This document shows positions 1 through 9,645 of a stretch of DNA of 21,545 bases, piece after piece. The stretch covers positions 1-21,545 of the forward strand of contig JALLAP010000581.1 of the NCBI GenBank assembly GCA_036939355.1. Reading direction: 5' to 3'. Made by a program: the position numbers and the translations under genes. This DNA is from Thalassiosira profunda (taxonomy: Eukaryota > Bacillariophyta > Thalassiosirophyceae > Thalassiosirales > Thalassiosiraceae). Positions within the stretch are counted from its first letter, which is position 1. Each line of letters opens with the position of its first letter. The notes below the pieces were generated by a model, which made no database searches, was not told the DNA's origin, and saw only the letters and a list, made by a program, of their open reading frames with translations.

Positions 1-3000
1 TCTCCCTCCCCCCCTTCGCCGCCCTCCCCGGCCGCGCGGCGGGATCCGCGGCGCGGCGGCCCGACGGCCGGGGCCGCACCCTCGTCTGCGCCCCCTCCCC
101 CTCGCAATCACCGACTGCCCACGCCCCCCCGGGGATTGCGTTCAGGATCAATAATGGCAATGGAGACGGAGGGGCGGAAGTGGAGGCGGTGCACATTATC
201 GCGCCCAAATTCGTCCCCCGCGAGGGTGAGGAGGACGAGGTCGACGTCTCGGGAGGCAATATGGCCGTCGCGGGACGCCACCCCCTCAATGAAAATCAAG
301 GGGAGGCGGCGCGAATGGCCTGCTCAGAGGACGCGCGGCTGCTCCTCGTGGCCTTCACCAGCGGAAAATTGCTCTGCCTGGACGTCCTCTTCTCCCACGA
401 GGAGGATGGACCGGCCGTGCGATTCGCGGAACGGTGGGCGATGCCGCTGCTCGCGGTGGACGGTCCCGTGCGCTTTTCCACCCTGGAGTTTGGGGACTCC
501 GACCGCCGGCACCATTTTCTGGCCGTGGCGGAGTCGATGGAAGGCACGACATCGACGGTGGTGCGGATGGATGCCGCCTCCTCCATGGGGAGCCCGCCGT
601 CGGCCAACCTGTGGCCGCTGGGCGACGATATAGAGGGAGGGCATGTCACCTGCGCCTCCTCCCGGCCCGGCTCAAACACAATCGCGTTTGGAATCGACAA
701 CGGCACGCTGAGAAAGCCGGCAGGAAAGAAGGACGTGATATCGCTGGGGATGCTCGCCGGAGAAAACGTCGCCTACCTGCCCCACCCCCTGTTGAATCCG
801 GGGGAGGAGGCCGTGCCGTGGAAGATCACCCACCTGCATTGGTTCGCGCCCGACACTCTGGCCGTGGGGGCCTCCCGTATTATACTTGACCCGGACGCCG
901 AAGTTGAGGAGGACGACGAGGACGATCCGCACGAGCATCAGGCCGCCCTGACGATCGGAACCCTGTCTGGCGACGACCCCTCCGACCCCTTGGCGTGGCG
1001 GTGGTCCGAATTGGGGGACGTCGCGCCCTTCTTCTCCGTGCCCAAGGGGGGCGGGCACGCCTTCCACACTGCTGTACTGCCGACCGCTGACGATGAGAAT
1101 TGTTCCATGTTATTTGTGGGGTGCAACGCCGCCAGCGACGTGGCCTTATTGTGCCGCCACGAAAGCGGGGAGTGGGACGTATTGGACCTCGCGGAGGGGA
1201 GCGGCGTCGCGTGCCCGACCGACGACGATGATGCGTTCCTCTTTCCCCTGGGGGCGGCGACTGTATGGCTTCCGGCGGGGGAGGGGGCGTATAGCCCGGC
1301 GGTGTTGCTGGCGAGCACGGACGGCGGGGTGACGGGATTTGCGCCGCGGCACCGCGCGCGGGCGGAGTTCTTTAGCTGCCGGGCGGATTATTCGGCCGCG
1401 GGGAGGGCGGGGGCCGAAGTGCCGCTGCCCGTGTCGGCGCCGGCGCAGGAAGTTTCGGGGGTGGCGGCCACGCCGCCGCGAGGAGGCGGCGGGTGCATGT
1501 CGTCCGGGCTGGATGTGGGACTGGACGACGACGACGACGACGACAGCGGCGCGTCCTCGGCCTCCTCGCTCGACTCCCTCGGCAGCGACGACGACGACGA
1601 CGAGGCGCGGGAGGAGCTTTCCCCCGCCGCCGCCGCGCCCGCCCCCTTTGGCTTCGCCCCCTCCACGTTCAGCTTTGCCAGCCCTCCACCAACCTCGCCC
1701 CCGCGGCCCACGCCGGGGGGATTCTCGTTCGGGGGGGCGACCGCCGGCGGCGCGGCCACGTTCGGGGCCGCCTTCGGGGTCACGGCCACGACGCTGGGAG
1801 CGGCGGCTTCTCCGACGAAACCTGCCTCCGCTCCGCAGAAGCCAACCTCCTCGGCTGGCGCCGTTGGATCCGGCTCCGGCCCGGTCTTTGGCACCGCGTC
1901 CCCTTTTTCCGGGGGATTCGGCGCCCTCGCCTCCTCCGCCGAAAACCGGACGGGCTTTGGGAGCGGGGCGAAGACGACCGAAGGCGAGAAGGCACCGTCC
2001 CACGTGTTTGGAGCGGGCATTTCCACGGCGAACACGGGGTTCGGGGCGCTGGCGGCCGCGATTGCGCCGGGCCAGGAGGCGTTCGGGAGCCCGGCCACGG
2101 CCGCGGGGAAGGAGGGAGAGCAAAAGGACGATCCCAAGGCGGGAGTCGCGAACGAGAAAGCGCCCACAGCGAGCGAGCCCACGGTTGCTCCGCCGGCGGC
2201 ATTTGGCTCGGGAGGGGCCATCCCGACCTTTGGCGCGAGCGGCAGCGGCGCGGGAGGGGGGTTCTCGTTCGGCGGCTTTGGAGGCGCGGGGCCGGAGTCC
2301 ACGCCGGGCGCGACGAGTCCCTTTGGTGCGTTTGGGGGCACAGGTGCAGGGGCATCGCTCGCCCCGGGCATGGTCAAGCCTCTTTTCGGCGAGAAGAAAG
2401 ATACGGCCATGGCAGCGGTCCCGCAGAGCACGACGCCTGCGAAAGCAGACGAGGCCAAGTCGAGTGGTACCGATGATGACGGCCTAAGCGAGCTCCTGCA
2501 GACTCAGCCCGGCAAGAAGGCGAAGGACGTGTTCGAGTCAGTTCTCGCCGACAGCGAGGGCTCGGATCCATTCCTTCCCGCGTCGAAATTCGAGGCCTTG
2601 GTCGAGGAGATTGGCGAGGGATTCCACGGCGACGAGCTGGACAAGCAACTGGCCCTCGTGGAGAAGGACGGCAGCGGCCAGATCACGAGCGATGCCTTCG
2701 TGAAGTGGTACTGCCAGCTCTTGGACGACGACGGCGACGCTTCGTCCCAAGACAGCGAGATCGCGGAGGAGAAGGAGAAGGCTGAGACGGCGTTTGATGC
2801 GCTAAGTGCCGGATCGACACAGATTGCCGCTTCTGACTTCGAGAAGCTAATTGAATCGATGGGGACGACGTACTGTGCAGAGGAGCACCGCCGCACGCTC
2901 AAGAAGATCACCTCAGCTGACGCTTCAGGCGACAAGGTGATTACGAGGAAGGCGTTCGTGGATTGGTACGTCGATTGGCTGTTTGGGGATGGCGACAGCG

Positions 3001-6000
3001 ACGACGAGAGCGACGCTGATGAAACCGAGGAGCAAGAGCCAACGAATGCAGGCGAAGCCAAGTCTGAAGGATGGGGCTCAATGTTCAAGGCTACCGAGGA
3101 AGGTTCGTGGAAGTGTGGCGTGTGCATGGTTACGAACAAGCCATCTACAACGACCTGCGCGGCCTGCGAGACCCCGAAGCCTGGCGAGGAGGGAAAGTCC
3201 TCTGAGGCTTCAGGAGCTGACAAGTCCAGTGCAGCGGGGAGCATCGGCGCCGGTGGCTTCTCGTTTGGAGGTGCACCTGCTGCCCCCACTTCGAGCAGTA
3301 TCGGGGCTGGAGGGTTCTCGTTTGGGGGTTTCGGAGGCAAGCCAGCAGAGAAGAAGGGCGAAGAAGCCGCACCAGCGTCAACAGGCATCGGCAGTGGAGG
3401 CTTTTTGTTTGCAGCAGCGAAGAAAGCGGACGAACCTGAGCCGAGTGTGGATAAGCCAAGCGCCGATGATGACGGAATTGGCGAGCTCCTGCAGACTCAG
3501 CCCGGCAAGAAGGCGAAGGAGGTGTTCGAGTCAGCTCTCGCCGACAGCGAGGGCTCTGATCCATTCCTTCCCACGTCGAAATTCGAGGCGTTGGTCGAGG
3601 AGATTGGCGAGGGATTCCACGGCGACGAGCTGGACAAGCAACTTGCCCTCGTAGAGAAAGACGGCAACGACCAGATCACGTGCGCCGCCTTTGTGAAGTG
3701 GTACTGCCAGCTCTTGGACGACGACGACGACGCGTCGTCCCAAGACAGCGAGATTGCAGAGGAGAAGGAGAAGGCTGAGATGGCGTTTGACGCGCTCAGC
3801 GCCGGATCGCTGCAGATTGCTGCGGGTGACTTTGAGAAGCTAATTGAATCGATGGGGACGACGTACTGCGCAGAGGAGCACCGCCGCACGCTCAAGAAGA
3901 TCACCTCAGTCGACGCCTCAGACGACAAGGTGATTACGAGGAAGGCGTTCGTGGATTGGTACGTCGATTGGCTGTTTGGGGATGGCGACAGCGACGACGA
4001 GAGCGACGCTGACGAAACCGAGGAACAAGAGCCAGCAAAGGACAGCGAAGCCAAGTCTGAAGGATGGGGCTCGATGTTCAAGGCTACTGAGGAAGGGTCG
4101 TGGAAGTGCGGCGTGTGCATGGTGACGAACAATCCATCCGCAACGACTTGCGCGGCCTGCGAGACCCCGAAGCCGGGCGAGGACGGCAAGGCCTCTGAGA
4201 GCCCAGCTGCAGCCAAGTCCGCTGCACCGGGGAGCATCAGCGCCAGTGGCTTCTCATTAGGGGGCGCTGCTGTTCCTGCGGCGGACAACTCGAGCAGCAT
4301 AGGCGCCGGAGGGTTCTCGTTTGGTGGATTTGGTGGCAAGCCAGCTGAGAAGAAGGATGAAGAAAGCACAACCAAGGGTGCGCCCGGCGGTGGGTTCTCT
4401 TTCGCTGGCGCTACAAACAAGGATGCGCCCACCGCTACAGGCATTGGCAGCGGAGGCTTCTCATTTGGTGGATTTGGTGCAGAGAAGAAGGCTGACGATA
4501 GTACTCCGAAGGAAGCGCCGAAAGCGCCTAGTGCTGCTTTCCCGCCCATGTCAGCCACGGCTCCCAAGAGTCCCTTCGCACCCAAGGCTTCTAGCAGCGC
4601 TGCATTCCCTCCGATGTCGAAAGCTGCGCCCAAACCGTTCAGTGCAACGTCAGCTACAGAGAAACCAAAGAGCAGCGCTGCTTTCCCTCCCATGTCTGCG
4701 GCAGCCCCGAAAAGCCCTTTCGCAAAGACGTCTTCGGCTGGAGCTGCTGCCTTTCCTCCCATGTCGAAAGCGGCTCCTAAGCCGTTCGGTGCTGTCCCCA
4801 AGAAGGAGAGCGAGCAGAAGACCCCTGCGCCCTCAAGCGCCGCCGCATTCCCTCCCATGTCTTCGGCGGCCCCAAAGAACCCATTCTCAGCCAAGCCAAC
4901 ATCGAGCAGTGCCTTTCCTCCCATGTCGAAAGCAGCGCCCAAGCCTTTTGGTGCTTTTGCGAAGAAGGAAGAGGCCAAGCCGGCAGCAAAGGCACCGAGT
5001 GGTGCTGCTTTCCCTCCCATGTCTTCGATCGCACCGAAGAGTCCATTCTCTGCCACCCCGGCATCGAGTAGCGCCTTTCCTCCAATGTCCAAAGCCGCGC
5101 CCAAACCCTTTGGAGCCTTTGCGAAGAAGGAGGAGAGCAAGCCCGCAGAGAAGGCCAGCGGCGCTGCATTCCCTCCCATGTCTGCAGCAGCCCCAAAGAA
5201 CCCATTCTCAGCCAAGCCAACATCGAGCAGTGCGTTTCCTCCTATGTCGAAAGCAGCGCCCAAGCCTTTTGGAGCTTTTGCGAAGAAGGAAGAGGCCAAG
5301 CCGGCAGAAAAGACACCGAGTGGTGCTGCTTTTCCTCCCATGTCTTCTGTCGCACCGAAGAGCCCATTCTCCGCCACCCCGGCATCGAGCAGCGCCTTCC
5401 CACCTATGTCAAAAGCGGCTCCGAAGCCCTTTGGCACGTTTGCGAAGAAGGAAGAGTCAAAGCCAGCAGAACATGCCTCGGGTGGCGCTGCATTCCCTCC
5501 AATGGCATCTGCTGCACCCAAGCCCTTTGGTGCGTTCGCCAAGAAGGAGGAGAGCAAGGCGCCGGAGAAGCCCTCGAGCAGTGCGTTTCCTCCCATGTCG
5601 AAAGCCGCACCCAAACCCTTTGGAGCATTTGGGAAGAAGAAGGAGAGCAAGGTGTCGACGGCGTCAACGACGACGTTAGGGAGTTCAGCAGGGCCAAAGC
5701 CGACCAAGCCAAGCTTTGCCGTCTCGTCGAGATACGAAGCCGAGCTGTGGGAGCAAGTGAAACAGTTTTCAGCGANCCAAGCCAAGCTTTGCCGTCTCGT
5801 CGAGATACGAAGCCGAGCTGTGGGAGCAAGTGAAACAGTTTTCAGCGAAGACTGCAATGGCAAAGAAACTCACGCAGGAAGCGTCATCGTGCGTCTCGTC
5901 GGACCTCGAGAATGACATTCAGAGTATGGTCAACAAATACCAAGAGAAAGTGTCCAACGCTGAGCTTTTCACGGATAAGAATGCCGCTGCTCAGAAGCGG

Positions 6001-9000
6001 TTGCTTCATCTGCTGAGCGTCCAGGACGACCTCGAGCGCCAGAAAAAAGATTCGCGCCTTGCCCTCGAGGAGCAGAACAGCGACCAAGCGGCATCAAACC
6101 TGGCGAGAAAGGAGCCCCTGGATTTCGAGTCCGAGATGTTGCGACGCAGCATCGTGTCCAAGTGCCACGAAGTTCAGACGCTCATGTCCAACGTCGAAAA
6201 TCGGTTAGCCCTGAACAGAGACATCTTCACCACCGGCGGGGAACACGGAACGGTCCGCGCCTCTGACTACTTCAACCAGTGGTCTAAGACCCCGCCGATG
6301 AGCCGCCAGCAAACAGCGAAGGGAGCTACGAACGCTCTCTTCAAAGCGCTGACGGGAGGCTACGATCGTGTCCGCGACTTTGACTCGTTTGTGCAGCACC
6401 TCTCCGAGAAGTCGAAGGACATGGCGGACTCACACGAGAGCAAAAGCAGAGGAACGGCCCAGAGCAGCGTGAAGAGGACGAAGAACAGCAGGGGTCGACT
6501 TAGCCTGTCTCCTCTGCCGACAAGTCACCTGACTTCTCCGCTTGTCAGCCGGAGGAAAGCTCCTCTTGATCGATCGTCCATCGTCGAGCGTCAGAATTCT
6601 TTGAGGCAGATGGCGAAGGAGCTTTCAGCCAATCGCCAACCCACCTCCAAAGAGTTTCACTTGAGAGGGCAAATGGCACGCAAGCCGTCCAGCCATTCCA
6701 ACATTCCTGATTGGAGGTCGAAGGGCAGAAACGAACTCTTCTCCAACTCCAAAACACTCAGCCAGACGAGCCTAGTCCCCGCGGCCGTAACTTCGCCGGC
6801 TGTTGTCAAGACTCTCTTCTCGTCCCCCAAACCGGCTACGCGTTCGGACTGGGAGAGTTCCGAGTGCGACAAGTCCAACCTCAAACTCAGCATCCCGCAA
6901 AANACCGGCTACGCGTTCGGACTGGGAGAGTTCCGAGTGCGACAAGTCCAACCTCAAACTCAGCATCCCGCAAAAGCTTAAGCACATCAACCAAGCGGAT
7001 GCCGCCAAAGCGGCTCTTGGTAAGTCTGCGCACGTCCATGTTGTTTGTTTCGTACTGCATTTGCTCAATCGCCTCATCTTTGCGTAGCCAAATTCGGAAC
7101 GACGCCCGAGAAGCTCGCGGAAGGGAGAGACATTATTTCACGGGACGATGCCGAGTCGAAGGCGCCACTGATTCCGTCAGCGAGGAAAGTCGCGCCTAGC
7201 GAGGCTGCAGCTCTGTCTACCAAAACCTCGCCTCCCGCGGGCCTGTCGAAGTCGAAGACGGCTGCTGCATTCCCTCCCATGCCAACGACGGCTCCGAAGC
7301 CACTGTCTCAGACATTGAAGCCGTCGACGCCCCCTACAAAGCCACCGGCAGCTCCAGTCGCCGCCGCAGCCGTCGACTACAAACCCTATCTTACGCGCTT
7401 TTATCAAGAGAACTGCCCGGGGAAGGTAGCGGAGGTTGATGCAACTTTGCAAAAGTACAAGGTGAGAAAATTGGCGCGTTGACTTGTATTCTGCGACCAA
7501 AAGACCCCTAACATCGGCACTCTTATTTGCTTTGCAGGGCAAAGAGCCTGAAATGTTCGTCAAGCTCGCCATGAAGTACAATAAACCGAACGCATTGAAC
7601 GAACTCTTCTTGGCGCGGCTCAAAGACATCGACAGGAATGATCTCGTTGCCCTGACAAAGCTCTACATCCAAGTCTTCAACCCATCCAAGGCTGCGGGTG
7701 CTGAAAAGTACTTATCTCAGCACAAGGTGCGTGCGACTTGCAACGAGCTGTGTCTGGCGTTTCTTCATCTCACACATATGACCTCCACTCCTCTCTCTAT
7801 CTCCCTTCATTTCACAGGGAAAGGAGGCCGACATGTTCGCAAAGCTGTCAGAGAAGTGGCGTACGGTCAATCCACTGGAAGTAGAGGGGACGGCAACAGC
7901 GCCTCCTGCTGCTGCTCCGCCCACGGCGCAGCCGCAGAACCTGTTTGCTCCAAAGCCAGACGAAAAGCCCAGCGCGAGCGCCCCCGCGCCGTCTCCCTTC
8001 GGCAGTGCAAGTGCCAGCGCCCCAGCCCCAACGCCCTTTGCCAGTGCGAGCGCACCCGGACCATCACCTTTTGCAAGTGCGAGCGCACCTGGGCCGTCTC
8101 CCTTTGCAGCTGCCAGTGCCCCTTCGCCAACTCCTTTCGCATCGGGAGGCGCGCCCGCATCATCGGCTTTTGGCACCAAATCCGAGCCAGTCGGCACCGG
8201 TGCTGCCACGGACTATCACAAGCTACTGACTGACTTTTACCAGCAGCACAACGCGGCGAAGATAGCAGAAGTTGGGAAAACGCTGGAGAAGTACAAGGGG
8301 AGAGAGGCGGATCTGTTTGCGAAGCTGGGGAACAAATACAACACGGCAAATCCACTCGATGCAGCGTCGGCGGCTGCCCCTGCTCCCGCAACGGGTGGCT
8401 TTGGATTTGGTGGTATGAGTGCGTCGATTGGATCCTCACCGTCGCCCTTCGGCGGCGGAGGCGACAGCAAATCGCCATTTGGCGGAACATCGACCACTAC
8501 GACATCATCTGCGACTACGGCGCCAATGTCCAACACATCGCCCTTTGGAACAACTCCAGCAGCTCCCGCCGCGTCTCCATTCGGCGCTTCTTCCGCAGCC
8601 CCGGCTGCGAGCAAGTCTCCCTTCGGAACAACTCCGGCAGCATCTGCTCCTGCTCCGTCTCCCTTTGGAACAACTCCAGCGGCTCCTGCTCCGTCCCCGT
8701 TCAGTAATACGTCGAACAGTGCATTTGGGACAGGCGCGACGCTTGGCGCATCGCCGAGCCCGTTTGGCGGTACATCTGGCGCTTCGGCATTTGGGAGCGG
8801 CGCGCCTGCTCCTGCGACCCCGTTTGGTTCGAGCAGCGCGTTTGGCTCCGCTCCTGCCGCTCCGGCATCAGCCTTTGGCCAAGCTCCAGCGGCTCCGGCC
8901 GCTGCCAAATTCGGTGGTCGCAACCCGAGGGACATTCTCGTTTCGTTTTACCAATCACACAATCCACAGAAGTTGGGCGACGTTGATAAGGTCATGACGA

Positions 9001-9353
9001 AATACGCGGGGAAAGAGGAGCAACTTTTTCTGAACCTCGCAAAGAAGTACAACCTCGATCCGTCCCAGTTTGGTGTATCGCAACCAGTTGCAGCCGCGCC
9101 TACCGGGGCTGCGACGTTTGGAAGCCCTGCGACGATGGGAATGGGAAGCAGCTCCGGGTTTGGCGCATCGGCCGGTGGCTTCGGTGCATCATCAGGCGGG
9201 TTCGGCGCTTCGAGTGGATTTGCTGCTGCCGCGCAAACAGGTGCCGGCGGATTCGGCTCCCTCGCTGCGTCGCCGGCGGGAGGCGGGTTCGGAGGATTTG
9301 GAGGCGGAGCGTCTTTCCAGTCCCAGACCCCGTTCGGAGCGGCGAGGAGGTGA
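1..9353 (+). CDS. NUP214: Nup214/Nup159-family FG nucleoporin, 5' partial, 4 exons
   Basis: Cytoplasmic-face nuclear-pore subunit; in known homologues the N-terminal propeller recruits the mRNA-export helicase Dbp5/DDX19. Exons: 1-7019, 7088-7461, 7538-7726, 7818-9353 (stop TGA 9351-9353); introns are phase 1, 0, 0. Two N-gaps (5776, 6903) with 72-bp duplications shift the frame; counting each duplicate once leaves 2989 in-frame residues. No in-frame ATG lies upstream of 261 and the frame is open to base 3, so the start is outside the window or in an unseen exon. Order: beta-propeller (to about 1370) with the Nup214-like ASDVALL, FPLG and LLASTDGGV segments; acidic tracts (1521-1610); FG repeats (1640-2400); duplicated EF-hand-like/zinc-finger cassette (2472-4300); AFPPM repeats (4530-5650); coiled coil (about 5720-6240), the expected Nup88/Nup62-binding part; low-complexity region; four KYKGKE repeats (7375-9077); terminal PFG/GFG repeats. 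Family call is firm from propeller plus FG plus coiled coil; exact orthology is inference. Confidence 0.86.
1524..1601 (+). repeat. GAC triplet runs encoding poly-aspartate
   Basis: A (GAC)7 run at 1524-1544 and a (GAC)5 run at 1587-1601 encode seven and five consecutive aspartates separated by a Ser-rich spacer. They sit at the junction between the propeller and the FG repeats of the nucleoporin. Such triplet runs are prone to length variation. Confidence 0.85.
2472..4360 (+). repeat. Tandem 993-bp coding duplication: EF-hand-like pair + RanBP2-type zinc finger
   Basis: Two head-to-tail copies start at 2472 and 3465, an offset of exactly 993 nt (331 codons), with very high identity. The second copy diverges after about 4360. 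Each copy holds two EF-hand-like modules (F-x2-LVEEIG ... EKDG ... AFVKWY, then FEKLIESMG ... AFVDWY), an acidic tail, a zinc finger W-x-C-x2-C-x3-N-x6-C-x2-C (3108-3166 and 4101-4159), and GGFSFGG motifs. The finger spacing is the RanBP2/NZF type, which in Nup153 and Nup358 binds Ran. The Ca2+ loops look degenerate: position 12 is Ala rather than Glu in all four, and in copy 2 the loop glycine is replaced (DGNDQ against DGSGQ). Confidence 0.88.
4530..5650 (+). repeat. AFPPM/APKPFG protein repeat block, 14 copies
   Basis: Fourteen copies of an AFPPMSxxAPK core are arranged mostly as alternating pairs. Type A reads AFPPMSxxAPKxPFSA; type B reads SSAFPPMSKAAPKPFGAF followed by a lysine/glutamate spacer (AKKEE-like). 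Only type B carries an FG dipeptide. An isolated fifteenth copy (AFPPMPTTAPKPL) lies in exon 2 around 7267-7305. The lysine-rich spacers make this block basic, unlike the neighbouring FG regions. I do not recognise the AFPPM motif as a named domain. Confidence 0.9.
5704..5848 (+). other. Assembly gap (single N at 5776) with exact 72-bp flanking duplication
   Basis: Bases 5704-5775 and 5777-5848 are identical and are separated only by the ambiguous base at 5776. The 73-nt offset moves the nucleoporin frame by one. The downstream frame (beginning KQFSAKTAMAKKL) matches the upstream frame (ELWEQVKQFSA) once the block is counted once. This is an unmerged contig overlap, not biology. Confidence 0.93.
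6831..6975 (+). other. Assembly gap (single N at 6903) with exact 72-bp flanking duplication
   Basis: Bases 6831-6902 and 6904-6975 are identical around one N. The overlap is the same 72 bp as at 5704-5848. Counting the block once joins ...FSSPKPATRSDW to ...SIPQKLKHINQADAAKAAL, which runs into the first intron donor in frame. Confidence 0.93.
7020..7087 (+). other. Nucleoporin intron 1
   Basis: 68-nt GT-AG intron: donor GTAAGT at 7020, acceptor GCGTAG ending at 7087. It interrupts an Ala codon (phase 1). Reading through it would end the frame of exon 1 at a stop just before exon 2 resumes. Confidence 0.85.
7462..7537 (+). other. Nucleoporin intron 2
   Basis: 76-nt GT-AG intron, donor GTGAGA, acceptor TTTGCAG. 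It is phase 0 and falls between Lys and GKE of the first KYKGKE repeat. Confidence 0.87.
7727..7817 (+). other. Nucleoporin intron 3
   Basis: 91-nt GT-AG intron, donor GTGCGT, acceptor TTCACAG. It is phase 0 and falls between Lys and GKE of the second repeat, the same position as intron 2 in the first repeat. Confidence 0.87.
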
Positions 9354-9645
9354 TTGATGAATGAGGCGGGGTAGTACAAACTGCAGAGCTATTCTATTAT
9401 GCAATGTTATTCTTTAATGCTGTCATGTCAGCTTCAATGCTTTGCAAGCTTCCATCTTGCCAGACGGTCAGCTAAGGAGCGGTTGGAACTGTCCGCGGTT
9501 GGAAGGTTAGGACGGGACGGATGGACAACCACATCTCACATGCACCAAACTTCGACATCGGCGTCCGCCAACAACCCCCCCCTCCCCTCGCCCCTACACT
9601 GGCTCTCCCCTCGGGTCCACCCGCCCTTCATAACCGCCAGCAGTG
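9354..9645. other. Intergenic region, nucleoporin 3' UTR to S33 hydrolase 5' region
   Basis: 292 nt between co-oriented genes. An AT-richer stretch (about 9380-9420) fits the nucleoporin 3' UTR. A pyrimidine/CCCC-rich stretch (9575-9625) precedes the next ATG. No TATA box or canonical AATAAA was seen. Confidence 0.6.

Larger units (their letters stand above)
7375..9077 (+). repeat. Four copies of an FYQxHNPxK...KYKGKE helical repeat
   Basis: Copies lie near 7375-7600, 7631-7880, 8211-8360 and 8919-9077 (the first two include introns). The shared pattern is LTxFYQxHNPxKxxxVD, then LxKYKGKE, then LFxKLxxKYN. Copies 1 and 2 are adjacent; copies 3 and 4 are separated by PFG-rich linkers. The pattern suggests a small helical unit of about 50 residues. 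I recall similar motifs in protist proteins but cannot name a domain with certainty. Confidence 0.85.

Noticed and set aside
154..633. ATG at 154 with an open frame of about 160 codons
   Set aside because: It is in a different frame from the propeller, and its translation has no Nup-like or other recognisable features.
1146..2458. Long minus- and plus-strand frames rich in Arg, Pro and Ala
   Set aside because: GC-rich sequence lacks stop codons by chance. The sense frame has the FG repeats and continuity with the propeller.
5704..5848. Possible true tandem repeat or mobile-element footprint
   Set aside because: An exact duplication separated by a single N, repeated with the same length at 6831-6975, is an assembly overlap rather than a biological repeat.
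3497..5863. 788-residue open frame on the minus strand
   Set aside because: It is antisense to the nucleoporin repeats. The repeated codon pattern keeps the opposite frame open; the translation is a repetitive mirror with no domain.
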